Origin: Oscillospiraceae bacterium
GTDB lineage: Bacteria > Bacillota > Clostridia > Oscillospirales > Ruminococcaceae
DNA: 14,348 nucleotides
Direction of reading: 5' to 3'
Assembly (NCBI GenBank): GCA_029240015.1
Contig: JARBTU010000015.1
Location: 1 to 14,348, forward strand
A program made the translations under genes and the position numbers. Of the stretch, positions 1-6,777 are shown in pieces; within the stretch, counting starts at the first letter, position 1; the number at the start of each line of letters is the position of its first letter. The notes under the pieces were generated by a model. That model saw only the letters and a list, made by a program, of their open reading frames with translations. It made no database searches and was not told the origin of the DNA.

Positions 1-349
1 TTTTACCGAATATGAGGGATATTTTTATATCGAATACTTTTAATAAGGGGATGGCTGACTGATTATTTCTCGGATGCGAAATCCATGGGAAGTTCCAGCG
101 GGCCATTATTCCTTCTATTATAATAAAAATAAGCACAAGTTTCCAACCCTGTACATGGGTCAGATTCTTGTACTTATATAGTACCAATGGGAATTTGAAT
201 TGACCATGTTTTGATAATTAATAAATAATTTAAGTTTTCTAAAATTTGTATCGGAGTCAGAGAACTTGATTTGTCATTCTGACGAATAAAGGACATATTC
301 CAGTATTTAGCATGTACAGTTACTAATTATAATTGGAGGAATAAAAATT
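1..349. other. Left-end region with no confident gene
   Basis: I see no complete gene here. A short open frame from base 2 to the TAA at 41-43 reads FTEYEGYFYIEYF and could be the last residues of a plus-strand gene entering from the left, but it is too short to identify. The rest is AT-rich with scattered stops. A GGAGGA ribosome binding site at 335-340 belongs to the gene starting at 350. I found no convincing promoter: only weak boxes such as TTGTCA followed by CATATT upstream of 350. Confidence 0.5.
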
Positions 350-736
350 ATGGGTTTTGTACTTTGGGGTGGGATCGGTGATAATATGTTTAGTATCGTT
401 TCTTTAATAGTAATTATAGGATTTGTATTTGTATTTGGCATCATTATTATATTTTTGATACAAGGAGCAAAACAGTGGAAAAGAAACAATAAATCACCGA
501 TTCTTACAGTTGATGCGACAATGGCAACAAAACGAACCGAGGTGAATCACTATTATCACAAGGCAGGAAATTACATGTCTTCGACTACATATTATGCTAC
601 ATTTGAAGTTTCCAGCGGTGATCGTTTAGAATTTAAAATCCCTGATGTTGAGTATGGAATGCTTGTAGAAAATGATATTGGAAAGCTGACTTTTCAAGGT
701 ACACGCTATTGGGGATTTGAGCACAACCATGATTAA
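350..736 (+). CDS. DUF2500 family membrane-anchored protein
   Basis: A 128-aa protein of the DUF2500 family, whose biochemical function is unknown. One N-terminal transmembrane segment (about residues 14-40) is followed by a short basic linker (KQWKRNN) and a small soluble domain. The domain holds the family pattern: SPILTVDATMATKR, then a variable stretch rich in H and Y, then STTYYATFEVSSGDRLEF, EYGMLVENDIGKLTFQGTR and GFE at the end. The length is normal for the family. The ATG at 350 is chosen because GGAGGA sits 9 bases upstream; an internal ATG at 386 has only a weak GGTGA. The gene stands 89 bases before a hydrolase gene on the same strand and may share a transcript with it. The family call is firm and the role is unknown. 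Confidence 0.85.
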   Translation: MGFVLWGGIGDNMFSIVSLIVIIGFVFVFGIIIIFLIQGAKQWKRNNKSPILTVDATMATKRTEVNHYYHKAGNYMSSTTYYATFEVSSGDRLEFKIPDVEYGMLVENDIGKLTFQGTRYWGFEHNHD

Positions 737-825
737 ACAGCCGGAAATGCTTTGATGACAGTATAAGGGTACTAAGCTAACTTCCCATTATCCATATAAT
801 ACAACCTATAGGAGATACAACAAAA

Positions 826-1683
826 ATGACAATATATCGAAGTTCTGAAAGCAAAGAAAAAGTACTAAGGTTATATGATGAGCAAATAAATAAACTGGGA
901 ATCCCTTGTAAGGATTTATTCGTGAATACAGCTTATGGCAGAACACATTTAATTGAAACCGGAAATTTAAATGGAATACCTTTGCTTGTTTTTCATGGAG
1001 GAAATGCGACTACAGCATGTAACCTTTTGTCCTGCCGCTTTCTGATGGAAAAATTTCATATTTATGGCGTCGATACTATAGGCCATCCGGGGAAAAGCGC
1101 TGAGAATAACTTATCACATAATAATTATGATTATGGGAAATGGGCAAGTGAAGTGATATCTGAAATCGGATACGAAAAAATCAAGTGTTTAGGTGGATCC
1201 TTTGGAGCTGGCATCCTTGCAAAAGCTATGTGCGTTGCGCCGGAAAAGATAGAGAAAGTTGTTCTCTATGTTCCTGCTGCAATCAAAAACGCTCCAGCAT
1301 ATAAAAGTATTTCAATGCTGTTTCCCATAATTTTGTATTGGATTACGCATAAACAAAAGTGGCTTTTAAAAAGTTTCCTACCCATGGCAATTACGCAAGA
1401 TAACATCGATAGCGATATATTTGAGACTGCAAAATGTAGTATAGATAATGTAAAAATTAAAAAAGGAATGCCTAGCAATGCTCATCCATCAGACATGATG
1501 AAATGCTCTATGCCTGTGTTAGTCATGGCGGGTGAAAAGGATTGTCTATTTCCTGCAAAGAAAGTGATTCCGCAAGCTAAGAAAATAATACCAAACTGCA
1601 TTACATATCTTCTATGTAACAGAGGGCACATGAATAGATTGACAGCTACAGAAGAGCAAATGATTATCAGTTTTCTTCAGTAA
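826..1683 (+). CDS. Alpha/beta-hydrolase fold protein
   Basis: A 285-aa serine hydrolase of the alpha/beta-hydrolase superfamily. The oxyanion-hole strand reads LLVFHGGNATT (about residues 53-63) and is followed by YGVDTIGHPGKS. The nucleophile elbow is CLGGSFGAG with Ser125. The acid is probably Asp239 in VMAGEKDCLFP, and the base is His268 in NRGHMN near the C-terminus. All three catalytic positions are therefore present and correctly spaced. There is no signal peptide, so it is expected to be cytoplasmic. The substrate cannot be read from sequence; relatives include esterases, lactonases and C-C hydrolases. The start at 826 is supported by an AGGAGA site at 810-815. A TATAAT at 795-800 lies just upstream but has no good -35 partner. 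No terminator follows, and a decayed gene begins 24 bases downstream. Confidence 0.85.
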   Translation: MTIYRSSESKEKVLRLYDEQINKLGIPCKDLFVNTAYGRTHLIETGNLNGIPLLVFHGGNATTACNLLSCRFLMEKFHIYGVDTIGHPGKSAENNLSHNNYDYGKWASEVISEIGYEKIKCLGGSFGAGILAKAMCVAPEKIEKVVLYVPAAIKNAPAYKSISMLFPIILYWITHKQKWLLKSFLPMAITQDNIDSDIFETAKCSIDNVKIKKGMPSNAHPSDMMKCSMPVLVMAGEKDCLFPAKKVIPQAKKIIPNCITYLLCNRGHMNRLTATEEQMIISFLQ

Positions 1684-1707
1684 ATTATGAGCAAGCGAGG
1701 CGGCAGG

Positions 1708-2119
1708 ATGAAAAATAATCAAAAAATATTTTGGTTTGAACCGATTGTATTTTTGTTTTTTTGGAGCATTTCATTTGCATAGAATATGGGGGTTAGTTGA
1801 CCGTGCAGCATATTCGCGATTTTGACTTTCGGTGTTAGAGCAACGCGGATTGCTTTACTATAAGCTTATGGGTGTCTTGGCGTTGCTTTGCATCGCGGGT
1901 ATGATTGTTTTTATCAAAAATATAGGTAAAAACTTTTGGTGGAGATGGATATACATAATCGGTGGCGGCTATGTTCTGTTTGACCTGTTTGCAATTGCCC
2001 TGGGAATGAAGATATGGAAAAATCTACTACTAAACATATTAGACGTTACAAGTCCATACACAATTACTTATAAACTATTGACATTTAATTGTCATTCATA
2101 TAGACTAATATTAAAGTGA
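1708..2119 (+). pseudogene. Decayed small multi-spanning membrane protein gene
   Basis: An ATG at 1708 opens a frame (MKNNQKIFWFEPIVFLFF...) that stops at TAG 1780-1782. The reading continues in the next frame from the 7-T run at 1756-1762 as FFGAFHLHRIWGLVDRAAY. It then meets a TGA at 1823-1825, where a Trp codon (TGG) would fit, and runs on through LEQRGLLYYKLMGVLALL and NIGKNFWWRWIYIIGGGY to 2119. Removing one T from the run and changing the TGA to TGG gives one continuous hydrophobic, tryptophan-rich protein. The C-terminus after about 2060 (LDVTSPY) loses its membrane character, which suggests a truncated or replaced tail. I do not recognise the family by name. A separate GTG-started ORF at 1832 has no ribosome binding site, so I read this as one broken gene. 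Confidence 0.7.
2078..2106 (+). promoter_or_regulatory. Candidate promoter upstream of the oadG-oadB terminator
   Basis: A perfect TTGACA lies at 2078-2083 and TAGACT at 2101-2106, 17 bases apart; the -10 matches four of six consensus positions. It falls in the decayed tail of the preceding pseudogene. It is the only recognisable promoter before oadG, and a terminator hairpin at 2176-2209 sits between them. Either this feeds a conditional leader or the match is chance. Confidence 0.35.
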
Positions 2120-2175
2120 ATATATAACATTCCGGTTGGGCAGGTAAAACTGTTTTCAAGATTTGAGCTTAATGG

Positions 2176-2209
2176 GTGGAGAGCTTCGTATGAAGTTCTC
2201 CACTTTTTT
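2176..2209 (+). terminator. Intrinsic terminator or attenuator hairpin
   Basis: The stem GTGGAGAGCTTC (2176-2187) pairs with GAAGTTCTCCAC (2192-2203) with a single G-U pair and a 4-base loop. Six T residues follow (2204-2209). This is a textbook rho-independent terminator. It lies 52 bases before the oadG start, so it either ends the upstream transcription unit or works as a leader terminator for oadG-oadB. I saw no obvious antiterminator pairing. Confidence 0.85.
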
Positions 2210-2260
2210 ATTTGTGTAAATTAAAATGTTGTAAAGTTATTTTGGAAATGAGGTGAATAG

Positions 2261-2413
2261 ATGTCTATATCCCAAGGAATTCTTACCGCGCTATTTTGCA
2301 TGGTCGTTGTATTTGCTGTGCTCGTCATTTTGTGGGCTGTAATACGCTCGTTCTCTGCTCTAATCAGACTAATTGAGAGAAAAAACAGTAACCTACAAGA
2401 CAATTCAAAATAA
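2261..2413 (+). CDS. OadG-like gamma subunit of Na+-pumping decarboxylase (short)
   Basis: A 50-aa protein encoded directly before the beta subunit. It has an N-terminal hydrophobic helix (about residues 7-29, TALFCMVVVFAVLVILWAVI) followed by a short charged tail (RLIERKNSNLQDNSK). This is the layout of OadG-type gamma subunits: one membrane helix that anchors the complex and a cytoplasmic tail that bridges to the carboxyltransferase subunit. OadG proteins are usually nearer 80 residues or more, so this is a minimal version without the metal-binding C-terminal extension. The ATG at 2261 has an AGGTGA site at 2251-2256, and the stop is 31 bases before oadB. The assignment rests on topology, size and position next to oadB; similarity is hard to score at this length. 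Confidence 0.75.
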   Translation: MSISQGILTALFCMVVVFAVLVILWAVIRSFSALIRLIERKNSNLQDNSK

Positions 2414-2444
2414 AAACACCATCATAAAAGGAGGTTTTAATCCG

Positions 2445-3581
2445 ATGTTCGTTGATTCAATTACCAAACTTTGGAATGACTCGGGATTCGCCGCACTAAC
2501 ATGGCAGTCCCTTATCATGATTATTTTAGCGTGTGTACTTATCTATCTTGCCATTGCCAAAAAGTTTGAACCCCTTCTTTTGTTGCCTATCGCTTTTGGG
2601 ATGCTCCTTGCCAATCTGCCGTTGACAGAGTTGATGCTTCCACCTGCAACCAGTTCGGATACAGGTGGTCTGTTGTATTACTTGTATCAAGGAGTAAAAA
2701 AAGGAATTTATCCATCCCTTATCTTTTTAGGTATCGGGGCTATGACCGATTTCGGTCCGTTAATTGCTCGTCCGAGCAGCCTTTTAATCGGAGCCGGAGC
2801 ACAATTTGGGATTGCGGTTGCATTTGTGGTAGCTATCGCTTTTGGATTTACTCCCGAAGTGGCCGCTTCTATGGGTATCATTGGGGGAGCCGATGGTCCA
2901 ACCGCGATTTATCTTACAACAAGGCTTTCTCCGCATCTGCTGGCCCCTATATCTATTGCAGCATATTCATATATGGCACTCATTCCATTGATTCAGCCTC
3001 CCATTATGAGGATGCTTACGACAAGAAAAGAACGCCAAATCAAAATGGAACAATTACGAAAGGTGTCTAAGCTTGAAAAGATTTGCTTTCCAATAATAGT
3101 AGCTATTTTGTGTATTCTTCTTTTGCCTTCGGTTGCTCCACTGATTGGCATGCTTATGCTTGGTAACCTGTTTAAAGAATCCGGTGTTGCAGAACGTCTG
3201 TCGGATACAGTGCAAAATGCTTTGATTAACATTGTCACTATTTTTCTCGGAGTCACGGTCGGTGCTACTGCTGTGGGAGCAGAATTTTTAAAGCCTCAAA
3301 CATTAACAATCATTGCTATCGGGCTGGTTGCTTTTATGTTCAGCACCGTAGGCGGACTTTTGATTGGGAAAATTATGTGTTGGGTAACAAAGGGGAAAAT
3401 CAATCCACTGATAGGTTCTGCGGGAGTATCCGCTGTTCCAATGGCAGCGCGCATATCTCAGATTGAAGGTCAAAAAGCAAATCCCGCTAATTATCTCTTA
3501 ATGCATGCCATAGGTCCAAATGTAGCAGGTGTAATAGGTTCCGCTGTTGCGGCAGGAATCCTTCTGTCGCTCTTTGGATAA
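2445..3581 (+). CDS. oadB: Na+-translocating decarboxylase beta subunit (OadB/GcdB/MmdB family)
   Basis: A 378-aa polytopic membrane protein, the ion-translocating subunit of biotin-dependent decarboxylases (oxaloacetate, methylmalonyl-CoA or glutaconyl-CoA). It decarboxylates carboxybiotin and exports Na+. Diagnostic blocks are GIGAMTDFGPLIARPSSLL (about 96-114), GIIGGADGPTAIYLTTRLSP (144-163) with the conserved Asp150 that corresponds to the essential Asp of characterised OadB proteins, and GSAGVSAVPMAARISQIEG (324-342) followed by NPANYLLMHAIGPNVAGVIG. The length is typical and all core motifs are intact. The ATG at 2445 has a perfect AAAGGAGG (2427-2434); an in-frame TTG further upstream at 2373 would overlap oadG and lacks such a site. 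No alpha (carboxyltransferase) or biotin-carrier gene is in the window, so the substrate is undetermined. Confidence 0.93.
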   Translation: MFVDSITKLWNDSGFAALTWQSLIMIILACVLIYLAIAKKFEPLLLLPIAFGMLLANLPLTELMLPPATSSDTGGLLYYLYQGVKKGIYPSLIFLGIGAMTDFGPLIARPSSLLIGAGAQFGIAVAFVVAIAFGFTPEVAASMGIIGGADGPTAIYLTTRLSPHLLAPISIAAYSYMALIPLIQPPIMRMLTTRKERQIKMEQLRKVSKLEKICFPIIVAILCILLLPSVAPLIGMLMLGNLFKESGVAERLSDTVQNALINIVTIFLGVTVGATAVGAEFLKPQTLTIIAIGLVAFMFSTVGGLLIGKIMCWVTKGKINPLIGSAGVSAVPMAARISQIEGQKANPANYLLMHAIGPNVAGVIGSAVAAGILLSLFG

Positions 3582-3594
3582 ATTTTAATAAATA

Positions 3595-3617
3595 AAAGCA
3601 CCCATAAAGGGTGCTTT
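3595..3617. terminator. Bidirectional terminator between oadB and the minus-strand block
   Basis: A perfect 9-bp stem, AAAGCACCC (3595-3603) and GGGTGCTTT (3609-3617), with a 5-base loop. Read on the minus strand it is followed by a run of T and A (TTTTATTTATT), and on the plus strand by AAATAGATTTC. It sits 13 bases after oadB and 43 bases after the convergent gene that ends at 3660, so it serves both. Confidence 0.85.
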
Positions 3618-3659
3618 AAATAGATTTCTATTTTAATTTAATAAATCGGATAATATGCC

Positions 3660-5042
3660 TTATTGGGCTGCCCATTCTCTGATAGTTTGATACAGTTGAT
3701 CCGTTTTATCCTTAGATTTAACGTTGATAATCACATAACCCGGATCATTTCCCTTCAGTTTCAACACAATATATTTATCGACATTGCTGTAAACGTAAAG
3801 CATACACTTCCCGTATCCATCAACTGAAAAATGTCCGAAGCTTTTGTTTACACCGCCATATCCATTTGTGCGATTGCTTCTCGGAATACTATCAATTGTT
3901 GACACTGAAACAACCTGATCCTTCTCTAAAGTCATGTCATACATGGCGGCATCAATCATAATCTTGGAACCATTTTCGGTTATCTGGTAATCTTTCAAAC
4001 CTGCATAGAAAACGAAGCCAAGGATGATAATTATCAAAGCAAAGGTCCCAATTCCAATGGCCTTGCCGGCCGGTCTTCCAATATTGATCGTCCAGCCCAT
4101 GCTTGTAACCCTCTTGGGAACCATTATCCTTGGATCGTTGGGATTGTAGTAACATCCCCACTTCCAAGTGCTTTCCTGCTCATATATGCTGCTATCCTTC
4201 TCTGATATTTCACCAAAAAAGCTATTTTCTACAGCGCGAATCTTTCTCTGTTGCCAATTTGCAATGCCAAGCAAAGCACCCATTAGAATGACAAGTGATA
4301 GGGCAACAAGTATGTCATTTTCTATATATATCAAAAAAATGTTAAACAGTATCCAGAATAACAGCATTGCAAAAGCAAAAAACGTTGCTGCCGTAGTATT
4401 AATGCGTTCCTCCTTCCTTGCACATGCCTTATTAATCTCAGTGTTTTCGCTCAGTGCTGACGCATGTTGATTTCTCATCTTATAATATAAGTAGATCGTA
4501 CTAATCTGGCACAACGGCCCAATAAAACTTAATCCAATTGGATAGATATCTCGTTTCTCCGGATAGATAATTAGAAAAATCACAGGTATAAAACTTAGGC
4601 ATAAAAACAACCAAGTCCAGATAGGGGAAACACTCGATTTCCCTTTCTCTTTTGAAACATTCGTATCGACCGTTATAACTTTTGTTCGTTGATAAACCCA
4701 CGCATTTTCATTTTTTATCGACAATAGCTTTTGCTGATAACGATGAACAATAAACAAATTTGCAAAAAGGTTTATTATAACAAGGGCCAGCATATAGAAC
4801 TCTGCATATGATCTTATGGTATTAACCAGCATTAAAAGGCTGAGTCCCATAGATAGTGTCAAGACCCAATAACATGCCTTTTTGAATCCCCTTATTACTT
4901 TCTTCACTTCCGAAAAATTTGCGTGCTCCTTCGACAGTGTTACATCTAAAATCTGATTATTATGATAGTTCTTATAGATTAACATGGATACTGTCATTGC
5001 CGCGAAAACCACCCATAGTATAATAAGCAACGATTGAATCAC
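3660..5042 (-). CDS. DUF5808-domain multi-spanning membrane protein
   Basis: A 460-aa integral membrane protein with about eight predicted helices (roughly 2-22, 56-76, 83-99, 142-160, 166-186, 217-239, 243-261 and 328-348). Residues 292-324 (WKWGCYYNPNDPRIMVPKR, then GWTINIGRPAG) match the DUF5808 signature. The soluble C-terminus (about 352-457) resembles the bacterial PH-like domain seen in related proteins. Such proteins often also carry a DUF1648 domain, but I do not see its His/Gly motif here. GTG is the start: AAGGAGG lies 7 bases upstream, inside the end of the GntR gene, 12 bases from its stop. Cotranscription with that regulator suggests an envelope protein under autoregulated control. 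The function is unknown. Confidence 0.8.
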   Translation of the reverse strand: MIQSLLIILWVVFAAMTVSMLIYKNYHNNQILDVTLSKEHANFSEVKKVIRGFKKACYWVLTLSMGLSLLMLVNTIRSYAEFYMLALVIINLFANLFIVHRYQQKLLSIKNENAWVYQRTKVITVDTNVSKEKGKSSVSPIWTWLFLCLSFIPVIFLIIYPEKRDIYPIGLSFIGPLCQISTIYLYYKMRNQHASALSENTEINKACARKEERINTTAATFFAFAMLLFWILFNIFLIYIENDILVALSLVILMGALLGIANWQQRKIRAVENSFFGEISEKDSSIYEQESTWKWGCYYNPNDPRIMVPKRVTSMGWTINIGRPAGKAIGIGTFALIIIILGFVFYAGLKDYQITENGSKIMIDAAMYDMTLEKDQVVSVSTIDSIPRSNRTNGYGGVNKSFGHFSVDGYGKCMLYVYSNVDKYIVLKLKGNDPGYVIINVKSKDKTDQLYQTIREWAAQ

Positions 5043-5054
5043 AGAAATTCCTCC

Positions 5055-5429
5055 TTATTCGTAAACCAAATCAATAAGATCTGAAATATATTTTTTGACA
5101 TCCTGTTTAGACGCCCCTTTCATACGGACCTCTGAAATTAAGAGCTCTACTCGATGGTTAAAATCCGGATCAAAAGCATTCCCTTTCATTCCGAGACTGC
5201 TGATTGTGGCGCCGTGTCTTCGGTCGATAATAATAATCCCTTCTTCTTTCAGAAGGGTATATGCCTTATTTACCGTCATCGGATTTACCCCAATATCATT
5301 GGCCAATTGACGAACGGTAGGAAGCGATTCACCCGCTCTAATATTCCCTTTAGCAACACCGAACACAATTTGATTTCGGATTTGCTGATAAATAGGGATG
5401 TCACTGGTCATATCTATTTTTAATATCAT
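5055..5429 (-). CDS. GntR-family regulator, YtrA type
   Basis: A 124-aa transcription factor. The winged helix-turn-helix spans about residues 10-78: IYQQIRNQIVFGVAKGNI, then AGESLPTVRQLANDIGVNP (helix-turn-helix) and MTVNKAYTLLKEEGIIIIDR with the wing RHGATI. The C-terminal part is only about 45 residues and helical, the short dimerisation tail of the YtrA subfamily, which usually controls adjacent transporter or membrane-protein genes. The ATG has GGGGGAG upstream. The gene is first in a two-gene unit with the DUF5808 protein, and an inverted repeat lies on its promoter. The effector is unknown. Confidence 0.9.
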   Translation of the reverse strand: MILKIDMTSDIPIYQQIRNQIVFGVAKGNIRAGESLPTVRQLANDIGVNPMTVNKAYTLLKEEGIIIIDRRHGATISSLGMKGNAFDPDFNHRVELLISEVRMKGASKQDVKKYISDLIDLVYE

Positions 5430-5450
5430 CTGTCTCCCCCTTTCACCACT

Positions 5451-5490
5451 TTGTATTATTTATTATAATACAACAAATACTTAATGTCAA
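5451..5490 (-). promoter_or_regulatory. Consensus sigma-A promoter with overlapping operator for the GntR unit
   Basis: On the minus strand TTGACA (5490-5485) is followed after exactly 17 bases by TATAAT (5467-5462). A perfect 8-bp inverted repeat, TTGTATTA (5451-5458) and TAATACAA (5466-5473), covers the -10 box and its downstream edge. A bound dimer there would block polymerase. Autorepression by the GntR protein starting at 5429 is the simplest reading; binding itself is inference. Confidence 0.85.
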
Positions 5491-5508
5491 ATTATTTTTT
5501 ATAACAAA

Positions 5509-5552
5509 ACAACCCGACACAGTCCCCACTGTTAAGGGGCTTGTCGGGTTGT
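5509..5552 (-). terminator. Terminator of the ArsR-SdpI unit
   Basis: A perfect 11-bp stem, ACAACCCGACA (5509-5519) with TGTCGGGTTGT (5542-5552), encloses a second CCCC/GGGG helix. On the minus strand it is followed by TTTTGTTATAAAAAA. It lies between the end of the SdpI unit and the GntR promoter. A plus-strand role is possible but no plus gene ends here. Confidence 0.8.
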
Positions 5553-5558
5553 ATAAAA

Positions 5559-5756
5559 TTATTTAGAATGGAGAAAAAATCTAATCAAAACTAAAAAGAG
5601 AATTTCAAGTGCATTATTAGTGTCTGAAATTAATTGCGTATTCTTTTCCGCTGTAGGTCGTAATGGGTTGGTTTATGCACCTAATGCCAAGTATGGTTCT
5701 TATAATTGTACAAAGTTCGTTATAATTCTTTTAAGCTCGATAGTGCTATCATTCAT
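5559..5756 (-). pseudogene. Decayed small ORF translationally coupled to SdpI
   Basis: An ATG at 5756-5754 overlaps the SdpI stop codon as ATGA, with AAGGAG about 9 bases upstream, the usual layout for a coupled downstream gene. It reads only 18 residues (MNDSTIELKRIITNFVQL) before TAA at 5702-5700. The same frame continues past a second TAA (codon 28) to a TAA at 5559-5561, giving 65 codons that end just before the terminator. The tail reads PLRPTAEKNTQLISD and then a hydrophobic LEILFLVLIRFFLHSK. Two in-frame stops within such a well-placed frame suggest a dead gene. I do not recognise it. Alternatively only the 18-residue peptide is made. Confidence 0.45.
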
Positions 5757-6427
5757 AATAGATTCTCCTTCAAGTCATTTTTATAGATCTTATACGAGGC
5801 AATCGTACAGATTAAAGCGTCAACAATTATGAGAGAAATTGTAACAATGACATTTATAATTCCTGTAAAAAACAGACCTGTAATAATAACTGCGATACCA
5901 CAGATTACAAAGCTGATTCCTCCGAAGCGTTGACTTTTCTGCCATACTCTATCATTTTTCATGCTCCATGTGGTGCGCAGTCCGATAACTGTGTTTAATC
6001 TTACCTTAGGCATAATATTCCCCATCACGCAGAGCATAGTCCCGATACCGATAGATATGAGTTTAAAGCCATCTTTCATATCAAAGCTGACATCAGAATG
6101 GCCTATATATGTGAATGCCTTGCAGAGAAAATAATAAGTCATTATATTAAACAATATGAGGGTTGCGATGCCCGAAACAAGCAGAACCTTTTCGTTTCCA
6201 TGTTCCTTTTTTCTTGACTGGTACTTTGCCATTATGACCCAAAGTAATCCCATACCAATTGTTATCAGAGGAAAGATTATTTGCTCGTATTTGCTGCCAA
6301 TACGGTTGACCTCGCCATCGGCACTGTAATGCATCGGAACGGAGTCCGGCATAAAAATTAAGCACACGGATGTTACAACAATCGGAAAAAATATAAGGAT
6401 ATAGAGCAAAAGATATTTATTTTTCAT
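5753..6427 (-). CDS. SdpI-family membrane protein with DUF1648 domain
   Basis: A 224-aa membrane protein with about six helices. The N-terminal DUF1648 part has FMPDSVPMHYSADGEVNRIG (residues 25-44). The C-terminal SdpI part has GNIMPKVRLNTVIGLRTTWS (136-155) followed by DRVWQKSQRFGG, the hallmark of SdpI proteins. In Bacillus subtilis SdpI gives immunity to the SdpC toxin and also holds the ArsR-type repressor SdpR at the membrane. No SdpC-like toxin gene is visible here. The ATG at 6427 is chosen over the longer open frame because GGAGGAAAGG lies directly upstream. Its start overlaps the last 11 bases of the reconstructed arsR frame, so the two are coupled. Confidence 0.9.
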   Translation of the reverse strand: MKNKYLLLYILIFFPIVVTSVCLIFMPDSVPMHYSADGEVNRIGSKYEQIIFPLITIGMGLLWVIMAKYQSRKKEHGNEKVLLVSGIATLILFNIMTYYFLCKAFTYIGHSDVSFDMKDGFKLISIGIGTMLCVMGNIMPKVRLNTVIGLRTTWSMKNDRVWQKSQRFGGISFVICGIAVIITGLFFTGIINVIVTISLIIVDALICTIASYKIYKNDLKENLL

Positions 6428-6694
6428 CGTCCTTTCCTCCTCTAAATTGTTCAATCCACAGAAGAACTTCCTCAAAAACAGAGGCGTTAAGCTCATAGTA
6501 GATGAAATTTTTATATTTTGACTTTCGGATAAGATCAGCTTTCTTCAGCTTGTTTAAATGATACGTATCGCTGCGCCCGTAATGTTGAAGCGCTTCCCGA
6601 TTTCGCCCGCTGAAAGCCTTCCGCTACGCAGAAGAATAAGTATGTTGCGCCTCACCGGATCAGATAAAGCAGAGAAGGTTTCGGCAAAGATCAT
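6417..6694 (-). pseudogene. ArsR-family repressor (SdpR-like) broken by a one-base frameshift
   Basis: The ATG at 6694 (GGGGG site 8 to 12 bases upstream) reads MIFAETFSALSDPVRRNILI and on through LSAGEIGKRFNITGAAI, the first part of an ArsR winged helix. After codon 43 (6568-6566) the frame goes to RII and TAA at 6556-6554, giving a 46-aa stub. Adding one base at 6565/6566 restores (S)YHLNKLKKADLIRKSKYKN, then FIYYELNASVFEEVLLWIE, ending at TAA 6419-6417. The break lies in the recognition helix, so the stub should not bind DNA. If the base is truly missing, SdpI escapes repression. A sequencing or assembly error is the main alternative. The reconstructed length, 91-92 aa, is typical of SdpR-like proteins. 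Confidence 0.85.
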
Positions 6695-6746
6695 TGCGAT
6701 GAACCCCCGTTCTTTGAGAAAAACCTATTTAATCGTTTGTTTAATT

Positions 6747-6777
6747 AGATTATAAAATCTCAAGATAAGTTTGTCAA
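6747..6777 (-). promoter_or_regulatory. Consensus promoter and candidate operator of the arsR-sdpI unit
   Basis: On the minus strand TTGACA (6777-6772), exactly 17 bases, then TATAAT (6754-6749). An inverted repeat AGATT (6747-6751) / AATCT (6756-6760) straddles the -10 box and is a candidate ArsR-type operator. The promoter matches consensus at all 12 positions and would be strong when not repressed. Confidence 0.8.

Noticed and set aside
2373..2444. N-terminal extension of OadB from TTG 2373
   Set aside because: It overlaps oadG out of frame, has no ribosome site, and the ATG at 2445 has a perfect AAAGGAGG.
6428..6496. N-terminal extension of SdpI from 6496
   Set aside because: It overlaps the C-terminal coding part of arsR in another frame; the ATG at 6427 has GGAGGAAAGG and gives the normal family N-terminus.
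6417..6694. Programmed frameshift in arsR
   Set aside because: No slippery heptamer or downstream structure is evident at 6565; the site is not a homopolymer, so mutation or sequence error is simpler.
6558..6755. A 65-codon plus-strand frame over the arsR region
   Set aside because: Antisense to the recognisable ArsR frame and its promoter, with no ribosome site.
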